From assembly GCA_022736495.1 (NCBI GenBank), contig DZCR01000004.1, positions 1 to 49,272 of the forward strand: a stretch of 49,272 nt of DNA. The letters run 5' to 3'. A model generated the notes under the pieces. It had not been told where the DNA came from, did no database searches, and saw nothing but the letters and a program-made list of their open reading frames with translations. Positions 37,737-47,082 of this stretch are shown here, piece by piece. The position numbers and the translations under genes are program-made. Source of the DNA: Desulfobacca acetoxidans (GTDB taxonomy: Bacteria > Desulfobacterota > Desulfobaccia > Desulfobaccales > 0-14-0-80-60-11). Numbering within the stretch: position 1 is the first letter of the stretch; each line of letters begins with the position of its first letter.

Positions 37737-37752
37737 ATCACTGAGGTCTTTT

Positions 37753-38847
37753 TTGCCCGGTCATTGGACTCCCCTGGCACAACTGCTGGAAGACGGCGTC
37801 AACCAGCAAGTGTACACCGCCGCAGTGGCCCTGGTGGGGCTTAAGGGAAAACTCTCGTGGGAAGGGGCCGAAGGCCGTTTGTCTCGAAACCTTAAGGCCG
37901 CGGCCGTAACCCGGCATACGGTCTTCGACCTGGCTTCTCTTACCAAACCCCTGGCCACGACTCTCGCCTTAATGATCCTGGTGGATCGAGGCCTGATCAC
38001 CCTAACCACACCGCTAGGGACAATCCTGCCCCACGACTGGCTCCCCCCGGACAAGCATCTCCTCACCCTCAGAAGCCTCCTGACTCACCGCTCCGGTCTC
38101 CCGGCCTGGCGCCCCTTTTATGCCGAGGTGCTGGCTGCGCCGGCCCGCCCTGCCCTGCTGGAACGCCTGGCCGCGGCCGCCCCTTTGGAATACGCCCCGG
38201 ACACGGTTACGCTCTATAGCGATCTGGGCTTCATGCTCCTTAAGGGGGTGGTAGAGCACCTCAGCGGTCAGGGTCTGGATGAGTTCTGCCGCGAGTCGAT
38301 CTACCGGCCCCTAAAACTGGCCACCCTGGGGTTCAACCCCAAGCAGCAGGCGGAGGGCGACCGATGGAGCTATGCCGCTGCGGAAGCGGGGCTCATCGCG
38401 GGACGCGCCGACGCCGGCGAGGTCCACGATGAAAACGCCTGGGCTGCGGGCGGGGTGGCGGGCCATGCCGGTCTGTTCGGCGCCGGGCGGGAGGTGTTTG
38501 AACTCGCGGCCTGTCTCTATCGGGCCTATGGGGGAGGAAATGTCGGGCCGTTCAGCCCGGAGGTGGTCAAGGGCTTCCTAACAGTGCCCCCCGGCGCAGA
38601 CCGGGCCCATGGCTTCGATACCCCCAGCGGGGACCCGGGCAAGCGCGCTGCCGGCCGTTACTTTTCTACCCACAGCGTCGGCCACCTGGGCTTCACCGGC
38701 ACCTCTTTTTGGCTGGACCTTATGACCGGCCAGATGGTAGTCTTACTGACGAACCGGGTGCATCTGGGCCGGGACGATAAGACCAAAATTCAAGCCTTCC
38801 GGCCCCGCTTCCACGAGGCCGCGTCCCGAGCTTTGGGATTCGCCTGA
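37753..38847 (+). CDS. Beta-lactamase-fold serine hydrolase (class C / esterase family)
   Basis: 364 residues. The active-site motifs are SLTK (S62, K65) and YSD (Y155-D157; usually YxN, so Asp replaces Asn), with a C-terminal G-FTGT block standing in for the KTG triad. This is the serine beta-lactamase-like family of esterases and D-amino-acid peptidases; true antibiotic resistance is not implied. No signal peptide is seen at the TTG start (37753), so it may be cytoplasmic. Its place after ddl suggests a role in cell-wall peptide metabolism, but this is inference. Confidence 0.85.
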   Translation: MPGHWTPLAQLLEDGVNQQVYTAAVALVGLKGKLSWEGAEGRLSRNLKAAAVTRHTVFDLASLTKPLATTLALMILVDRGLITLTTPLGTILPHDWLPPDKHLLTLRSLLTHRSGLPAWRPFYAEVLAAPARPALLERLAAAAPLEYAPDTVTLYSDLGFMLLKGVVEHLSGQGLDEFCRESIYRPLKLATLGFNPKQQAEGDRWSYAAAEAGLIAGRADAGEVHDENAWAAGGVAGHAGLFGAGREVFELAACLYRAYGGGNVGPFSPEVVKGFLTVPPGADRAHGFDTPSGDPGKRAAGRYFSTHSVGHLGFTGTSFWLDLMTGQMVVLLTNRVHLGRDDKTKIQAFRPRFHEAASRALGFA

Positions 38848-38996
38848 GCTTCCCAGGGTTGAGTTTATTATTGGATATAGCATAATCAGTCTATGACCAA
38901 TTGTTTAATTTTTATTTGAGGATTTGATAAAAATGAAACTCGGCTATAGCTTATTGCTTGGTGAATACATAAATGCAGAGAAGATTGGCCTCTTCG

Positions 38997-39100
38997 CTAT
39001 TTGGTGTGGGTAAGCTGGAAATCAAGTTGCCCAGCGATGAGGTAGACCATAGTGATGAAGTTTTTGCTGGAGCGATAGCCCCTGGCTTTGGCCTTGGCCG
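38997..39100 (-). pseudogene. ISL3-like transposase C-terminal remnant
   Basis: On the reverse strand a run of about 33 residues up to a TAG at 38997-38999 reads like the tail of an ISL3-type transposase: AKAKARGYRSSKNFITMVY followed by LIAGQLDFQL. Nothing transposase-like lies further upstream on that strand; the frame runs into the antisense of an aldo/keto reductase. The junction is near 39095-39115. This is what is left after an element inserted and was mostly deleted. Identification is from memory of the family tail, so moderate. Confidence 0.5.
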
Positions 39101-39654
39101 CCTGCGCCAAATCCGGGGTGGGGTTGGTGGCCATGAAGACCCAGGGCGGCGGGCCGGGGATGCCAAAAACTGAAAGCAAAGCCGAACTGAAAGTAGTGGA
39201 GGGCTTCCAGAAACGCGGCTTCACGGACAAACAGGCTAAGCTCAAAGTCGTGTGGGAGGACCCCCAAATCGCCAGCCTGTGCTCCCAGATGCCCAACCTG
39301 AGCATTCTTTCGGCCAACGTGGCTGCGGCCCGGGACCAGGTCAAACTGGCCCAAGCAGAGGTTGAATCCATGCGCCAGTATGCTTTAGAGACTAAGGCGG
39401 ACTACTGCGCCGGTTGCGGCAGCATCTGCCAGGCGGCAGTGGGCGGGGCTGTGCCGGTGAACGAAGTCATGCGCTGCCTTATGTATCACCGGGACTATGG
39501 CGAGCCGGAGCTGGCCCGGCAAACCTTCGCGGGGCTTCCGGAAGCCGTGCGGCAGCGCTTGACCGAAGTGGACTACTCCCAGGCTGAGCAGGCCTGCCCC
39601 CAAGGATTGGCCATCGCGGCGCTCATGCGCCAGGCCCGGGAGATACTGGTCTAG
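39088..39654 (+). pseudogene. Aldo/keto reductase, N-terminally deleted
   Basis: 188 codons matching only the C-terminal part of ferredoxin-type aldo/keto reductases: GVGLVAMKTQGGG (end of the barrel), VWEDPQIASLCSQMPN, NVAAARD and the Cys tail YCAGCGSICQ, likely part of an iron-sulfur domain. About the first 200 residues, including catalytic Asp, Tyr, Lys, are absent. The text becomes recognisable exactly where the ISL3-like remnant ends, so the insertion removed the front. The ATG at 39088 is not the ancestral start. Confidence 0.75.
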
Positions 39655-39745
39655 TGGTGCCTTAAGATAGAGATGCATGCGAGTGAGGCAGGCGCCTTCG
39701 CCTGTTGCCTCAGGGGTTCCAGGCTTCCGGGCGTGTCGCCTCGTT

Positions 39746-40285
39746 TCAGAGGAGTAAACTCATACCCACGTAAACCAGTCCCCAGGCCCCCAGGCCCAGG
39801 CCTACCAGCCATAGGATCTTCTTTTTGGTGAGAGCCGCGGTTGCAGAACTCATCATGGCCAACTGGAAAAGAATCACGGCCAGGCCTAATTCTCCGGCCT
39901 TCTTCGCTAAGGTTTCTTCCTGTGCAGCGAGATTATGGGCCTCCTTTTTAATCTGATCTTTCTCCTGGTTCAGACGGCCCATTTCATCTTCATACTCCTT
40001 GATCTTGGTGGCCAGCAGCCTGGGGGTCTTGGAAGTTTTACCCTCCGAAAGCTTGAGGGACGTCAGGATATCCCGGTTCAGCCCTAAATTATCCTTCTTG
40101 ATGCTCTCCACCTGGTAATCCTGCCATTGCCGGGCTTCCCGGGCGGCGTAAACCTGAACCCGGTTAGCGTAGCCGATGGCCTTGAACGCCGAGATACTCG
40201 CAGCCAGCGCCAGGACGATGACGGTCAGCGCTACCAGTTTAAGCCAGGTGTCCTTCTGTGGTTCCGGCATGACATATCCCCACAA
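39746..40285 (-). CDS. DUF4337-type membrane protein with coiled coil
   Basis: 179 residues. One membrane helix at about 15-36, a DxW-YQ-like stretch (RQWQDYQVESIKK), a coiled coil (about 95-130), and two membrane helices near the C-terminus (about 132-150 and 157-178). This architecture and the WQDYQ segment match the DUF4337 family, whose function is unknown. The start could also be the second Met (residue 6, 40270). It stands alone, convergent with the truncated reductase. Confidence 0.7.
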   Translation of the reverse strand: MWGYVMPEPQKDTWLKLVALTVIVLALAASISAFKAIGYANRVQVYAAREARQWQDYQVESIKKDNLGLNRDILTSLKLSEGKTSKTPRLLATKIKEYEDEMGRLNQEKDQIKKEAHNLAAQEETLAKKAGELGLAVILFQLAMMSSATAALTKKKILWLVGLGLGAWGLVYVGMSLLL

Positions 40286-40480
40286 ATGAAGTAGCTATCA
40301 GTGGTCAGCTATCAGTAAAGACACCGATGGGCGCGATAAAACCAATCTGTGGTGTGGTGCGGCCCGTCATAATTCCTGTTTGATCAAGCGGCTGTGCTGT
40401 GCTTAAGCTGTAGCGCAACCTTGCTTGATTGTCAATGGTTCGGATAGCTCCAACGGGTTTTACTGGGGCGGCACATTGTT

Positions 40481-42466
40481 TTAAGGGCTTGCGGCGGCGC
40501 CCAGGAGGGAGGCGATGCGGGTCACTACCTCCGGGGCCCGGAGGCTGGCCACCGAATGGTACTGGCCTCCCAGGATGCGGCTTAACTCCGGCAGGCAGCC
40601 CAGGTCCAGGCAGGGGGCGAAGCGCTCCGTGTCCAGCACCAGGGCGTTGATTCCCAGGCTCCCGATCTGTCCGGCCAATTCCTTGACCTCCTCCATGGGG
40701 GTGCGTCCGGTTCCCAAGCTGAGGTTGGCCCGGCCATCGGTGATGAGCACCAGGAGAAAGGCGTCCCGGGGATGGCGGGACTTTTCTTTTTGCAGCAACT
40801 CCCGCGCCAGATGGAGGGCATGGGGAAGGGGGGTCTTGCCGCCGGTGGGGAGATGGGCCAGATAACGCTGGGCCATTTCCACGCTGTGGGTGAAGGGCAG
40901 GGCCACCCGGGCGGTGGCGCCCCGAAAGACGATGAGTCCCACCCGCTCCCGCTTCTGGTAAGCGTCGATCAACAGCGACAGGATTGCAGCCTTGGTTTCG
41001 GCCATGCGCTTATCCGCGCCCATGGAGCCGGACGCGTCCACCACGAACAGGATATGGCGGCCGATACGCTTTTCCCGCACCTTGTAGCGCAGGTCGGGCT
41101 CCCGGATGGCCAGGGCCAGGTTGCCCCGCGCGCGTACGGACTGAAAGGGGGCCGCGGCTCGCAACGTCGCGTCCAGGGCCAGGTCAGCGGGGCCAGATTT
41201 AGAAAGGGTAGGGCGGACATAGCGTCCGGTGGTGTCCTCGCTTACGGCTCGGGTGCGAGTCCCGGGGGCCTTTTTGACCTGGCGGTCATGGGGTAAATCC
41301 AGGGGCTTAACTGGAAAGGTGGCCCCGGGCGCCACCACGACCTCCCTGATCACGGCAACTTCTTCCCTCTGGGAGGCGGAACCGCCGGGCTGCGGCGGGG
41401 GCGCTTGCGACACCGGTCGCTGGGCCAGGTCTTCGGCGTGCTTACGGAAGGTTTCCTCCAGGCGGTTTTCGTCCATTTCGGACTCGCTAAACGGCTTGCG
41501 GCGCAGGCGGTGGGGCAAGACCAGGGCCGCGGCTTCCCGCACGTCTTCCTGAGTCACTTCCGCCCGGCCCCGAAAGGCCGCCAGGGTTTGCGCTACCTTA
41601 AGCATGAAAATGTCTGCCCGGTGGCCGTCTACGCCCTGGTCTACGCAGATGGCGGTGATGAGGCGCAGGAGGTCAGCGGAGAAATTTATCTGGGGCAGAA
41701 GCTCCCGAGCGGTAAGAATGGCCTGACGGATATTATCCTGCTCTTCCTGCCAGCGGGCGGCGAACGCGTCTGGGTCGGCCTCGAAGGCCAGGCGCCGCTC
41801 CACCACGGCCATGCGGGCGTCCAGGTTATGGAGGCCGGTCACTTCGACGCATAACCCGAAGCGATCCAGCAACTGGGGCCGTAGTTCGCCTTCCTCGGGA
41901 TTCATCGTCCCCACCAGGATAAAGCGGGCCGGGTGGACATAGGAAATACCTTCCCGCTCCACTACGTTGACCCCCATGGCCGCGGCATCCAGGAGCACGT
42001 CGACGAGATGGTCATCCAGAAGGTTGACTTCATCGACGTATAAAATCCCGCGGTTGGCCGAGGCCAACAGCCCCGGTTCAAAATGCTTCTCGCCGCTCTT
42101 GATGGCCTTTTCCAGGTCGATGGTGCCCAGCAGCCGGTCCTCGGTGGTGCCCAGGGGCAAATCCTCTACGGGCATGGGCCGGTCCCGGCGGGGCAGAGCT
42201 TCGCCCTGCTCATGTCGCTTGCGGCACGCGTCGCACATGAGTTCCGGCAATTCCGGGTGGCAGTGAAAGGGGCAGCCCGCCACCATGGCGATAGGGGGCA
42301 ACAGCTCCGCCAAGCCCCGGGCCGCGGTGGACTTGGCCGTGCCTTTCTCCCCCCGGATCAACACTCCGCCGATAAGGGGATTGACGGCGTTGAGAATCAG
42401 GGCCTGCTTGAGGCGCTCTTGCCCGACCAGGGCCGCAAAGGGATAAACGGGGCGCTTGGGAGTCAT
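40481..42466 (-). CDS. AAA+/VWA chelatase subunit (BchI-BchD-like fusion)
   Basis: 661 residues. N-terminal AAA+ ATPase: Walker [10 protein letters not shown] (39-47), a four-cysteine CPFHC...CDAC insert (C65, C69, C78, C81) typical of magnesium/cobalt chelatase I subunits, and Walker [11 protein letters not shown] Pro-rich linker (about 345-430) joins it to a C-terminal von Willebrand A domain with MIDAS DASGSMG (near residue 475). Such ChlI/ChlD fusions work with a large H-type subunit (CobN/BchH) to insert Mg or Co into tetrapyrroles; no H subunit is in the window. In a non-phototroph, cobalamin synthesis is the likely setting, but MoxR-like roles cannot be excluded. Confidence 0.87.
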   Translation of the reverse strand: MTPKRPVYPFAALVGQERLKQALILNAVNPLIGGVLIRGEKGTAKSTAARGLAELLPPIAMVAGCPFHCHPELPELMCDACRKRHEQGEALPRRDRPMPVEDLPLGTTEDRLLGTIDLEKAIKSGEKHFEPGLLASANRGILYVDEVNLLDDHLVDVLLDAAAMGVNVVEREGISYVHPARFILVGTMNPEEGELRPQLLDRFGLCVEVTGLHNLDARMAVVERRLAFEADPDAFAARWQEEQDNIRQAILTARELLPQINFSADLLRLITAICVDQGVDGHRADIFMLKVAQTLAAFRGRAEVTQEDVREAAALVLPHRLRRKPFSESEMDENRLEETFRKHAEDLAQRPVSQAPPPQPGGSASQREEVAVIREVVVAPGATFPVKPLDLPHDRQVKKAPGTRTRAVSEDTTGRYVRPTLSKSGPADLALDATLRAAAPFQSVRARGNLALAIREPDLRYKVREKRIGRHILFVVDASGSMGADKRMAETKAAILSLLIDAYQKRERVGLIVFRGATARVALPFTHSVEMAQRYLAHLPTGGKTPLPHALHLARELLQKEKSRHPRDAFLLVLITDGRANLSLGTGRTPMEEVKELAGQIGSLGINALVLDTERFAPCLDLGCLPELSRILGGQYHSVASLRAPEVVTRIASLLGAAASP

Positions 42467-42664
42467 AGGAAATATTATAGGCTTTTCTGGTGCGATGGCA
42501 AGGGGTTAAGCCCTTGCCATTGCAAGCCACCCGAGTTTCACCCGGGAGTCGGGGGAAGCTCATATGCATTCATTGTCTCGATCTATAGCCAGCTTGTTAT
42601 ATCATTTTCTATTTGACATTTAACATATAAAGCCTTACTTTCCATAGAAAAATATATACAGGGT

Positions 42665-43624
42665 ATGGCCATGGCCCGTCCGAAAAAGGTAGTGAATGTT
42701 GCGCTGGCCCAGGAAGCCGAGCAGGCTATGAAAGTTATTCCTGACCATCAAATTTGTTTAAGATTACAGGCTATTATCAGCAGCGCGAATTACCCTATCA
42801 ATTTAGTAAGCAACATCTTTGGAACGACCAGACAAACAGTATGGCGTTGGATTAAAAGGTTTTCCTCAAAGGGCCTTGCTGGCCTGAAAGATGAAGCGAA
42901 AGGACATCGGCCTCCCAAGTTGAATGAAGACCAACGCCAACAAGTAGCGAAATGGCTGGCGGAAGGAAAGGACAGCCATGGCAACCCCGTACATTGGACT
43001 TTGGCTAAGTTAGCTATGTCATTGCATAGAGAATTTGGCGTTATTATGAAACAAACTCCGCTTTGGCACCTAGTGCGGCAATTGGGTTTTAAACAGAAAG
43101 TTCCTCGTCCTTACCACGTTAAAGCAGATAAAAGCGAGCAAGAATCTTTTAAAAAAACCTGCTAAAGATGTTATAGAATTTATTGATGCTTCTCCAAACA
43201 ACTTGGTTTTATTCTTCGATTCGGCCTTAAGCCTCATATTGGACGTTGTTGGGCCCAGAAAGGGGTAATTACTGGGGACTCCTTCTCTCTATTTCTGCCA
43301 AGTGTTAATACGCAAACTATGAATATTTATCTTGACGAATTGTCGAAAGCTTTTGCTGACTCCAACACCAAACTGATTATGGATCAAGCAGGCTGACACA
43401 AATCGCAAGGTCTTCGAGTGCCTGACAATATTCAGATTGAGTTCTTGCCTCCTTATTCTCCAGAGCTCAACCCTGTGGAACGGCTTTGGGAATGGTTGAA
43501 AACACATGTTTGCAGGAATCGATTATTTGAGTGCGAAGAGACCTTAATGGATGTACTATCCGAAAACCTGCGTTTCCTTTTTGCCCGATCAACTAAGCAA
43601 TCAATTTCATCATATCGTAGATAA
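42665..43624 (+). mobile_element. Decayed IS630-family transposase
   Basis: A 320-codon IS630 transposase spread over broken frames. The first part (42665-43165) has the helix-turn-helix half (FGTTRQTVWRWIKR). A frameshift occurs at a run of seven A near 43151-43157, then VIEFIDASPNN in another frame. A short deletion near 43222 returns to the first frame (GLKPHIGRCWAQKG). A TGA at 43394 stands where family members have Trp (DQAGxHKS), and the tail ends FLPPYSPELNPVERLWEWLK. Terminal repeats are not clear. The protein cannot be made in one piece, so the element is dead on its own. Confidence 0.85.
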
Positions 43625-44099
43625 AGCCCTTCCGCTGGCTCCTGGGAAAAACGCGATTTAGAAAGCATTTTGGTTAAGCTATTAAGTGTAAAGCACCCCC
43701 TCCCTAGCTCAGGGTGAGCTGAGGGAAGGATCTCGTGTTCCTGACAAAAATAAAGTACTCAGCCCATCACTCTGATATGTTTAACTCAATTCACGGTATA
43801 ATTAAATTTTGGGGTGACCTCGGGGATTCACTCTCTAGGTGGTTTTGTTAGGGTGTGGGTCTTCACCAACTGCTTCAATCTCCGGGCCGACAGTGGTGGA
43901 TTTGGGTGATTCAGGTTGCGCTCCGGCGAAAGTGCTTAGCGGCGCCGATGTCCGAGACGCCTTGTTGATAGCGCCGTGTTTACCAACCCGGCCCGGCAGG
44001 TCCGCCGGATGTAAACCGGCTGCCAGGCTCTGCCTCGCCAGTGAGCGGCAATTTTTGAGAAAAATCAACCTGGGCTTCATGCCCCTTAGAGGGTGGATC
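43625..44099. other. Gap after the IS630 remnant
   Basis: 475 bases without a supported gene. A hairpin TCCCTAGCTCA (43701-43711) / TGAGCT-G-AGGGA (43715-43726) lies near the IS end. From 43839 the frame of the aminotransferase is open back to a GTG, giving 87 extra codons rich in Cys/Pro/Arg with no family resemblance; a real start with a ribosome site exists at 44100. The segment at 43990-44030 contains a small inverted repeat (GCCGGATGTAAACCGGC). Confidence 0.5.
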
Positions 44100-45230
44100 A
44101 TGACTGAAAAGCGCATCAATTTCATCGACCTGAAGGCGCAACAAGAAAAAATATCACCTGATATTAAAGAGAGAATCCAACGGGTCTTGTCCCACGGGCA
44201 ATACATCATGGGGCCCGAGGTCACGGAATTGGAGGAACGACTGGCCGTCTATGTAGGAGTCAAACATGCCATCTCCTGCTCTTCGGGCACCGACGCTCTC
44301 TTGATGCCTCTCATGGCCTATGGAGTCGGCCCCGGAGATGCTGTCTTCACCTCGCCGTTTACCTTTGTCGCCACTGCCGAAGTTATCCAGTTGCTGGGGG
44401 GCACCCCGATTTTTGTGGATATTGATCGTAAGACCTTTAATATCGATCCGGAGGCTCTGGAGGTGGCCATGGCGTCGGCAAGGCAGAACCCCAAGACCGC
44501 GTCTTTACAGCCCAAAGGAGTTGTTCCTGTGGACCTCTTCGGTCAGCCGGCCGACTATGACCGCATTAATGCCTTTGCCCGCAAGCACGGACTGTTCGTC
44601 CTGGAAGACGCGGCCCAGTCTTTCGGAGGCACTTACAAGGGCAGGCGGTCCTGCTCCCTGGCTCAGATAGCTGCCACTTCCTTCTTCCCGGCCAAGCCTT
44701 TAGGGGGCTATGGTGACGGGGGGGCGATTTTCACAGATGATGACACCCTGGCCACAATCTTAAAATCTATCCGGGTCCACGGGCAGGGGGCCGATAAATA
44801 TGAAAATGTACGCATCGGCTTGAATGGCCGTCTGGATACGTTGCAAGCCGCAGTTTTGTTGGCTAAGTTGGAGGTCTTTGACGTGGAAGTCACCGCCCGC
44901 CAGAAGGTAGCCGCACGCTATAGTGAGGCTTTAAAGGAGGTGGTGGAGGTCCCTTACGTCGACCCGGAATGCACCTCGGTATGGGCCCAATACTCGGTGG
45001 TCAGCGACCGGCGGGCGGAACTGGTAGAAAACCTGCAAAGGGCCGGTATTCCCTCGGCAATCTATTATCCATTGCCGCTGCATCTCCAAAAAGCCTTTGC
45101 CCACCTTGGTTATAAAGAGGGGGACTTTCCGGTCAGTGAACAGGTCTCGAAGCGCATCTTCAGCTTACCCATGCATCCATATTTGGCTGAAAAGGATCAG
45201 AGTCGGATCGTTACTGCGCTTAAAGGCTGA
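44100..45230 (+). CDS. DegT/DnrJ/EryC1-family sugar aminotransferase, WbpE-like
   Basis: PLP enzyme transferring an amino group to a keto nucleotide sugar. From ATG 44100 (376 residues): N-terminal INFIDLKAQQ, HGQYIMGPEV, SSGTDALLMPLMA, TFVATAEV, VPVDLFGQPAD, LEDAAQSFGG, and the PLP lysine region SFFPAKPLGGYGDGGA. These match WbpE/PglE-type enzymes closely. GAGGGTGG lies about 8 bases upstream of this ATG. It could also serve as ArnB for the Ara4N genes at 28-35 kb, but the sequence looks more like WbpE, and it is 9 kb away. Confidence 0.9.
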   Translation: MTEKRINFIDLKAQQEKISPDIKERIQRVLSHGQYIMGPEVTELEERLAVYVGVKHAISCSSGTDALLMPLMAYGVGPGDAVFTSPFTFVATAEVIQLLGGTPIFVDIDRKTFNIDPEALEVAMASARQNPKTASLQPKGVVPVDLFGQPADYDRINAFARKHGLFVLEDAAQSFGGTYKGRRSCSLAQIAATSFFPAKPLGGYGDGGAIFTDDDTLATILKSIRVHGQGADKYENVRIGLNGRLDTLQAAVLLAKLEVFDVEVTARQKVAARYSEALKEVVEVPYVDPECTSVWAQYSVVSDRRAELVENLQRAGIPSAIYYPLPLHLQKAFAHLGYKEGDFPVSEQVSKRIFSLPMHPYLAEKDQSRIVTALKG

Positions 45231-45671
45231 GCTCTGGAGGGACGTAAGATCTTTACCGGGAGAATGGATAATTCCCTTATTTTTTTCTTTGTCATCGAGA
45301 TCTAATACCAAGAAGCGCTTTTAGAAGCAAGAAAAGCTCACGGTCTGGAGAGGCACAGCCGAGTGGTCGCCCAACCTGAGGGCGGACACTCACCGTAGTG
45401 AGCGGGGTGGCGGGCGAGGTGCATGAAGTGGTGCACTCCTATTGGCAGAACACCCTGGACCATCCAAAGTTTTGGCTCCCCGGCTGCCGGGTCTGCGCTG
45501 GCACCGCAAAGGTTGGATAGAGGGGAAGGAACATTCCCCTCCTTTAGGAATCACTTTGCATCCATATAAGATAAAATGGATTTATTTTGTTCCCATAGTC
45601 CATCGCTCATCCTCTAACAATTCTACTGTCTCTGCTAAATTCAACATTGGCACAGTATTTGATTAATAAAG
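45231..45671. other. Gap between aminotransferase and NifX-like fragment
   Basis: 441 bases without a recognised gene. Bases 45345-45450 are structured: CTCAC (45389-45393) and GTGAG (45398-45402) form a hairpin with loop CGTA, inside a GC-rich stretch. A ~40-codon open frame from about 45401 (EVHEVVHSYW, then GCRVCAG) is not recognised. From 45590 the DNA turns AT-rich. No riboswitch or known RNA was identified. Confidence 0.4.
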
Positions 45672-45920
45672 GTGCCCAACCAATCAAACCTGCAATCTCC
45701 CCAAGGGGCGGGCATCCGCGCAGCGGCCCTGGTTGCCTGCCAAGAACCGGTTGTGGTCCTCACGGGGCACTGCGGGCCTAACGCTTTCCATTCCTTACAG
45801 GATGCTGGCATCTCGGTGGTCGTGGGAGTGGAAGGCTCCGTGCGGGACGCGGTGCATGACCTCCGAGCAGGAGAACTCATACTCGCAAGAGGTCTGGATG
45901 TTACCCGCCATTGGAGATGA
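45672..45920 (+). pseudogene. NifX/NifB-type dinitrogenase-cofactor domain protein, N-terminally truncated
   Basis: 82 codons from a GTG without ribosome site; a TGA lies just upstream in frame. The text matches the latter two thirds of the ~110-residue NifX-like family: GAGIRAAALVA, VVLTGHCGPNAFHSL, AGISVVVGVEGSVRDAV and AGEL. The family N-terminus (first beta strand and the FGR segment) is missing. These proteins bind Fe-S or Fe-Mo clusters. It looks like the remainder of a broken gene, though a short functional form cannot be ruled out. Confidence 0.65.
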
Positions 45921-46034
45921 CTCGGGGAAGGAGACTTGCTTGACGCCTAAATATAGAGACTTATATTATTACCAAGGATTCAAAACCGAATAGCGACCAT
46001 TCGGATGCTACCCGTTAAAAGCGAGGTGAGGGAA

Positions 46035-46286
46035 ATGGCGGCCCCGGAAAAGGAAATGTCCATGGAATGCGCCCTGTGCGGCTACACGGCCGACGGGAAG
46101 TTTGAGGGGGATATCTGTCCGCAATGCAATCTGACGTATTGGCGTTGCAGCAAATGCCGGTATACGGTCACTGCGGCTAAGCCACCGGAAGAATGCCCCA
46201 GTTGTCATCAGAAAGCGGATTTTCTCAACATCACCTGCTACACGCCGGAATGCGGCGGGCCGGGACAGATTGACCCCCGGCTGTAG
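46035..46286 (+). CDS. Rubredoxin-like Cys-knuckle protein
   Basis: 83 residues with four CxxC knuckles in two tandem ribbons: CALC and CPQC, then CSKC and CPSC, and a tail CYTPEC with PGQIDPRL. The first ribbon has the rubredoxin/rubrerythrin-domain spacing, and the tail resembles that of small rubredoxin-like proteins from deltaproteobacteria. It probably binds iron or zinc and may pass electrons in the redox-stress genes beside it. The ATG at 46035 was chosen because GAGGTGAGG lies 6-12 bases upstream; an ATG at 46005 precedes it in frame. Confidence 0.72.
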   Translation: MAAPEKEMSMECALCGYTADGKFEGDICPQCNLTYWRCSKCRYTVTAAKPPEECPSCHQKADFLNITCYTPECGGPGQIDPRL

Positions 46287-46310
46287 CCCGTGCTTCTGGA
46301 AAGGCAATGC

Positions 46311-46952
46311 ATGAAGGTCACCATTATCTATGACAACGAGACCTGGCAACCTGGGCTTGAAGCCGACTGGGGGTTTTCGTGCCTGGTGGAGGCGGCGGGC
46401 CGGCGATGGTTGTTTGACACCGGAGCCAAAGGGCCAGTGCTGCTTGCCAATATGGAGAAACTCGGCATTGATCCCCAAACCATCAGGGAGATCTTCATCT
46501 CGCACGGCCACTGGGACCATTTGGGGGGACTGGCGGATCTGCTGCGCCTTAACCGGGATGTCCGGGTTTACCTCCCCGGTTCGTGCTCCAGGCCTCCGGA
46601 GGCCCGAGAGGTGATCAGCGTCCAGGGTCCCCTGGAAATTTCTAAGAATTTTTTTTCCACCGGGGAACTGCCAGGCGCGGAGCAATCCCTGGTAGTCAAG
46701 ACAGAAAAAGGTCTCGCGGTGATCTGCGGCTGTTCTCACCCCGGGGTGGGAACCATCCTGGAGGCCGCCTCGCAGTTCGGGCGAGTTGCAGCCCTGATCG
46801 GTGGCCTGCATGGGTTTAAGGAATATGAAGTCCTGGCAGATTTGGATTTGATCTGCCCCTGCCATTGCACCCAACACCGGGCGGAAATCATGGCGCGTTA
46901 TCCGGAAACCGCGGTAAGCGGCGGCTCCGGCAGGGTGTTGGAGTTTGGTTAA
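46311..46952 (+). CDS. Metallo-beta-lactamase-fold hydrolase
   Basis: 213 residues. The metal motif HGHWDH (in SHGHWDHLGG) and the later metal histidine in CGCSHPGVG mark the fold; GGLHGFKEYE is typical of the DHPPS-related group often annotated as dihydropterin-aminobenzene-5'-phosphate synthase-like. Starting at ATG 46311 gives the usual MKVTIIYDNE. It sits 24 bases after the rubredoxin-like gene. No flavodiiron (rubredoxin-oxygen oxidoreductase) domain is attached, so it is not a classical Roo. Substrate unknown. Confidence 0.83.
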   Translation: MKVTIIYDNETWQPGLEADWGFSCLVEAAGRRWLFDTGAKGPVLLANMEKLGIDPQTIREIFISHGHWDHLGGLADLLRLNRDVRVYLPGSCSRPPEAREVISVQGPLEISKNFFSTGELPGAEQSLVVKTEKGLAVICGCSHPGVGTILEAASQFGRVAALIGGLHGFKEYEVLADLDLICPCHCTQHRAEIMARYPETAVSGGSGRVLEFG

Positions 46953-47082
46953 TCCTCAGGCCTCGTGCCTGTGAATACCAAGCCCAACCCAACGGATGCA
47001 GGACGGCGGGTCGGGATACCGGTTCACCCATTTCATCAGGCTTGCCGACCATGAGTGGCAGGCGCAAACGAAAGGAGGACAT

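Noticed and set aside
37753..38847. Antibiotic-resistance beta-lactamase
   Set aside because: The SxxK/YxD motifs fit the broad serine esterase/peptidase family; no signal peptide and altered YxN and KTG motifs argue against calling resistance.
43394..43396. In-frame TGA in the IS630 transposase as a second selenocysteine codon
   Set aside because: The family position is tryptophan (AGWH), the gene has two other disabling lesions, and TGG to TGA is a simple point change.
43839..44099. 87-codon N-terminal extension of the sugar aminotransferase
   Set aside because: Family N-terminus begins at 44100 with a ribosome site before it; the extension is Cys/Pro/Arg-rich with no resemblance.
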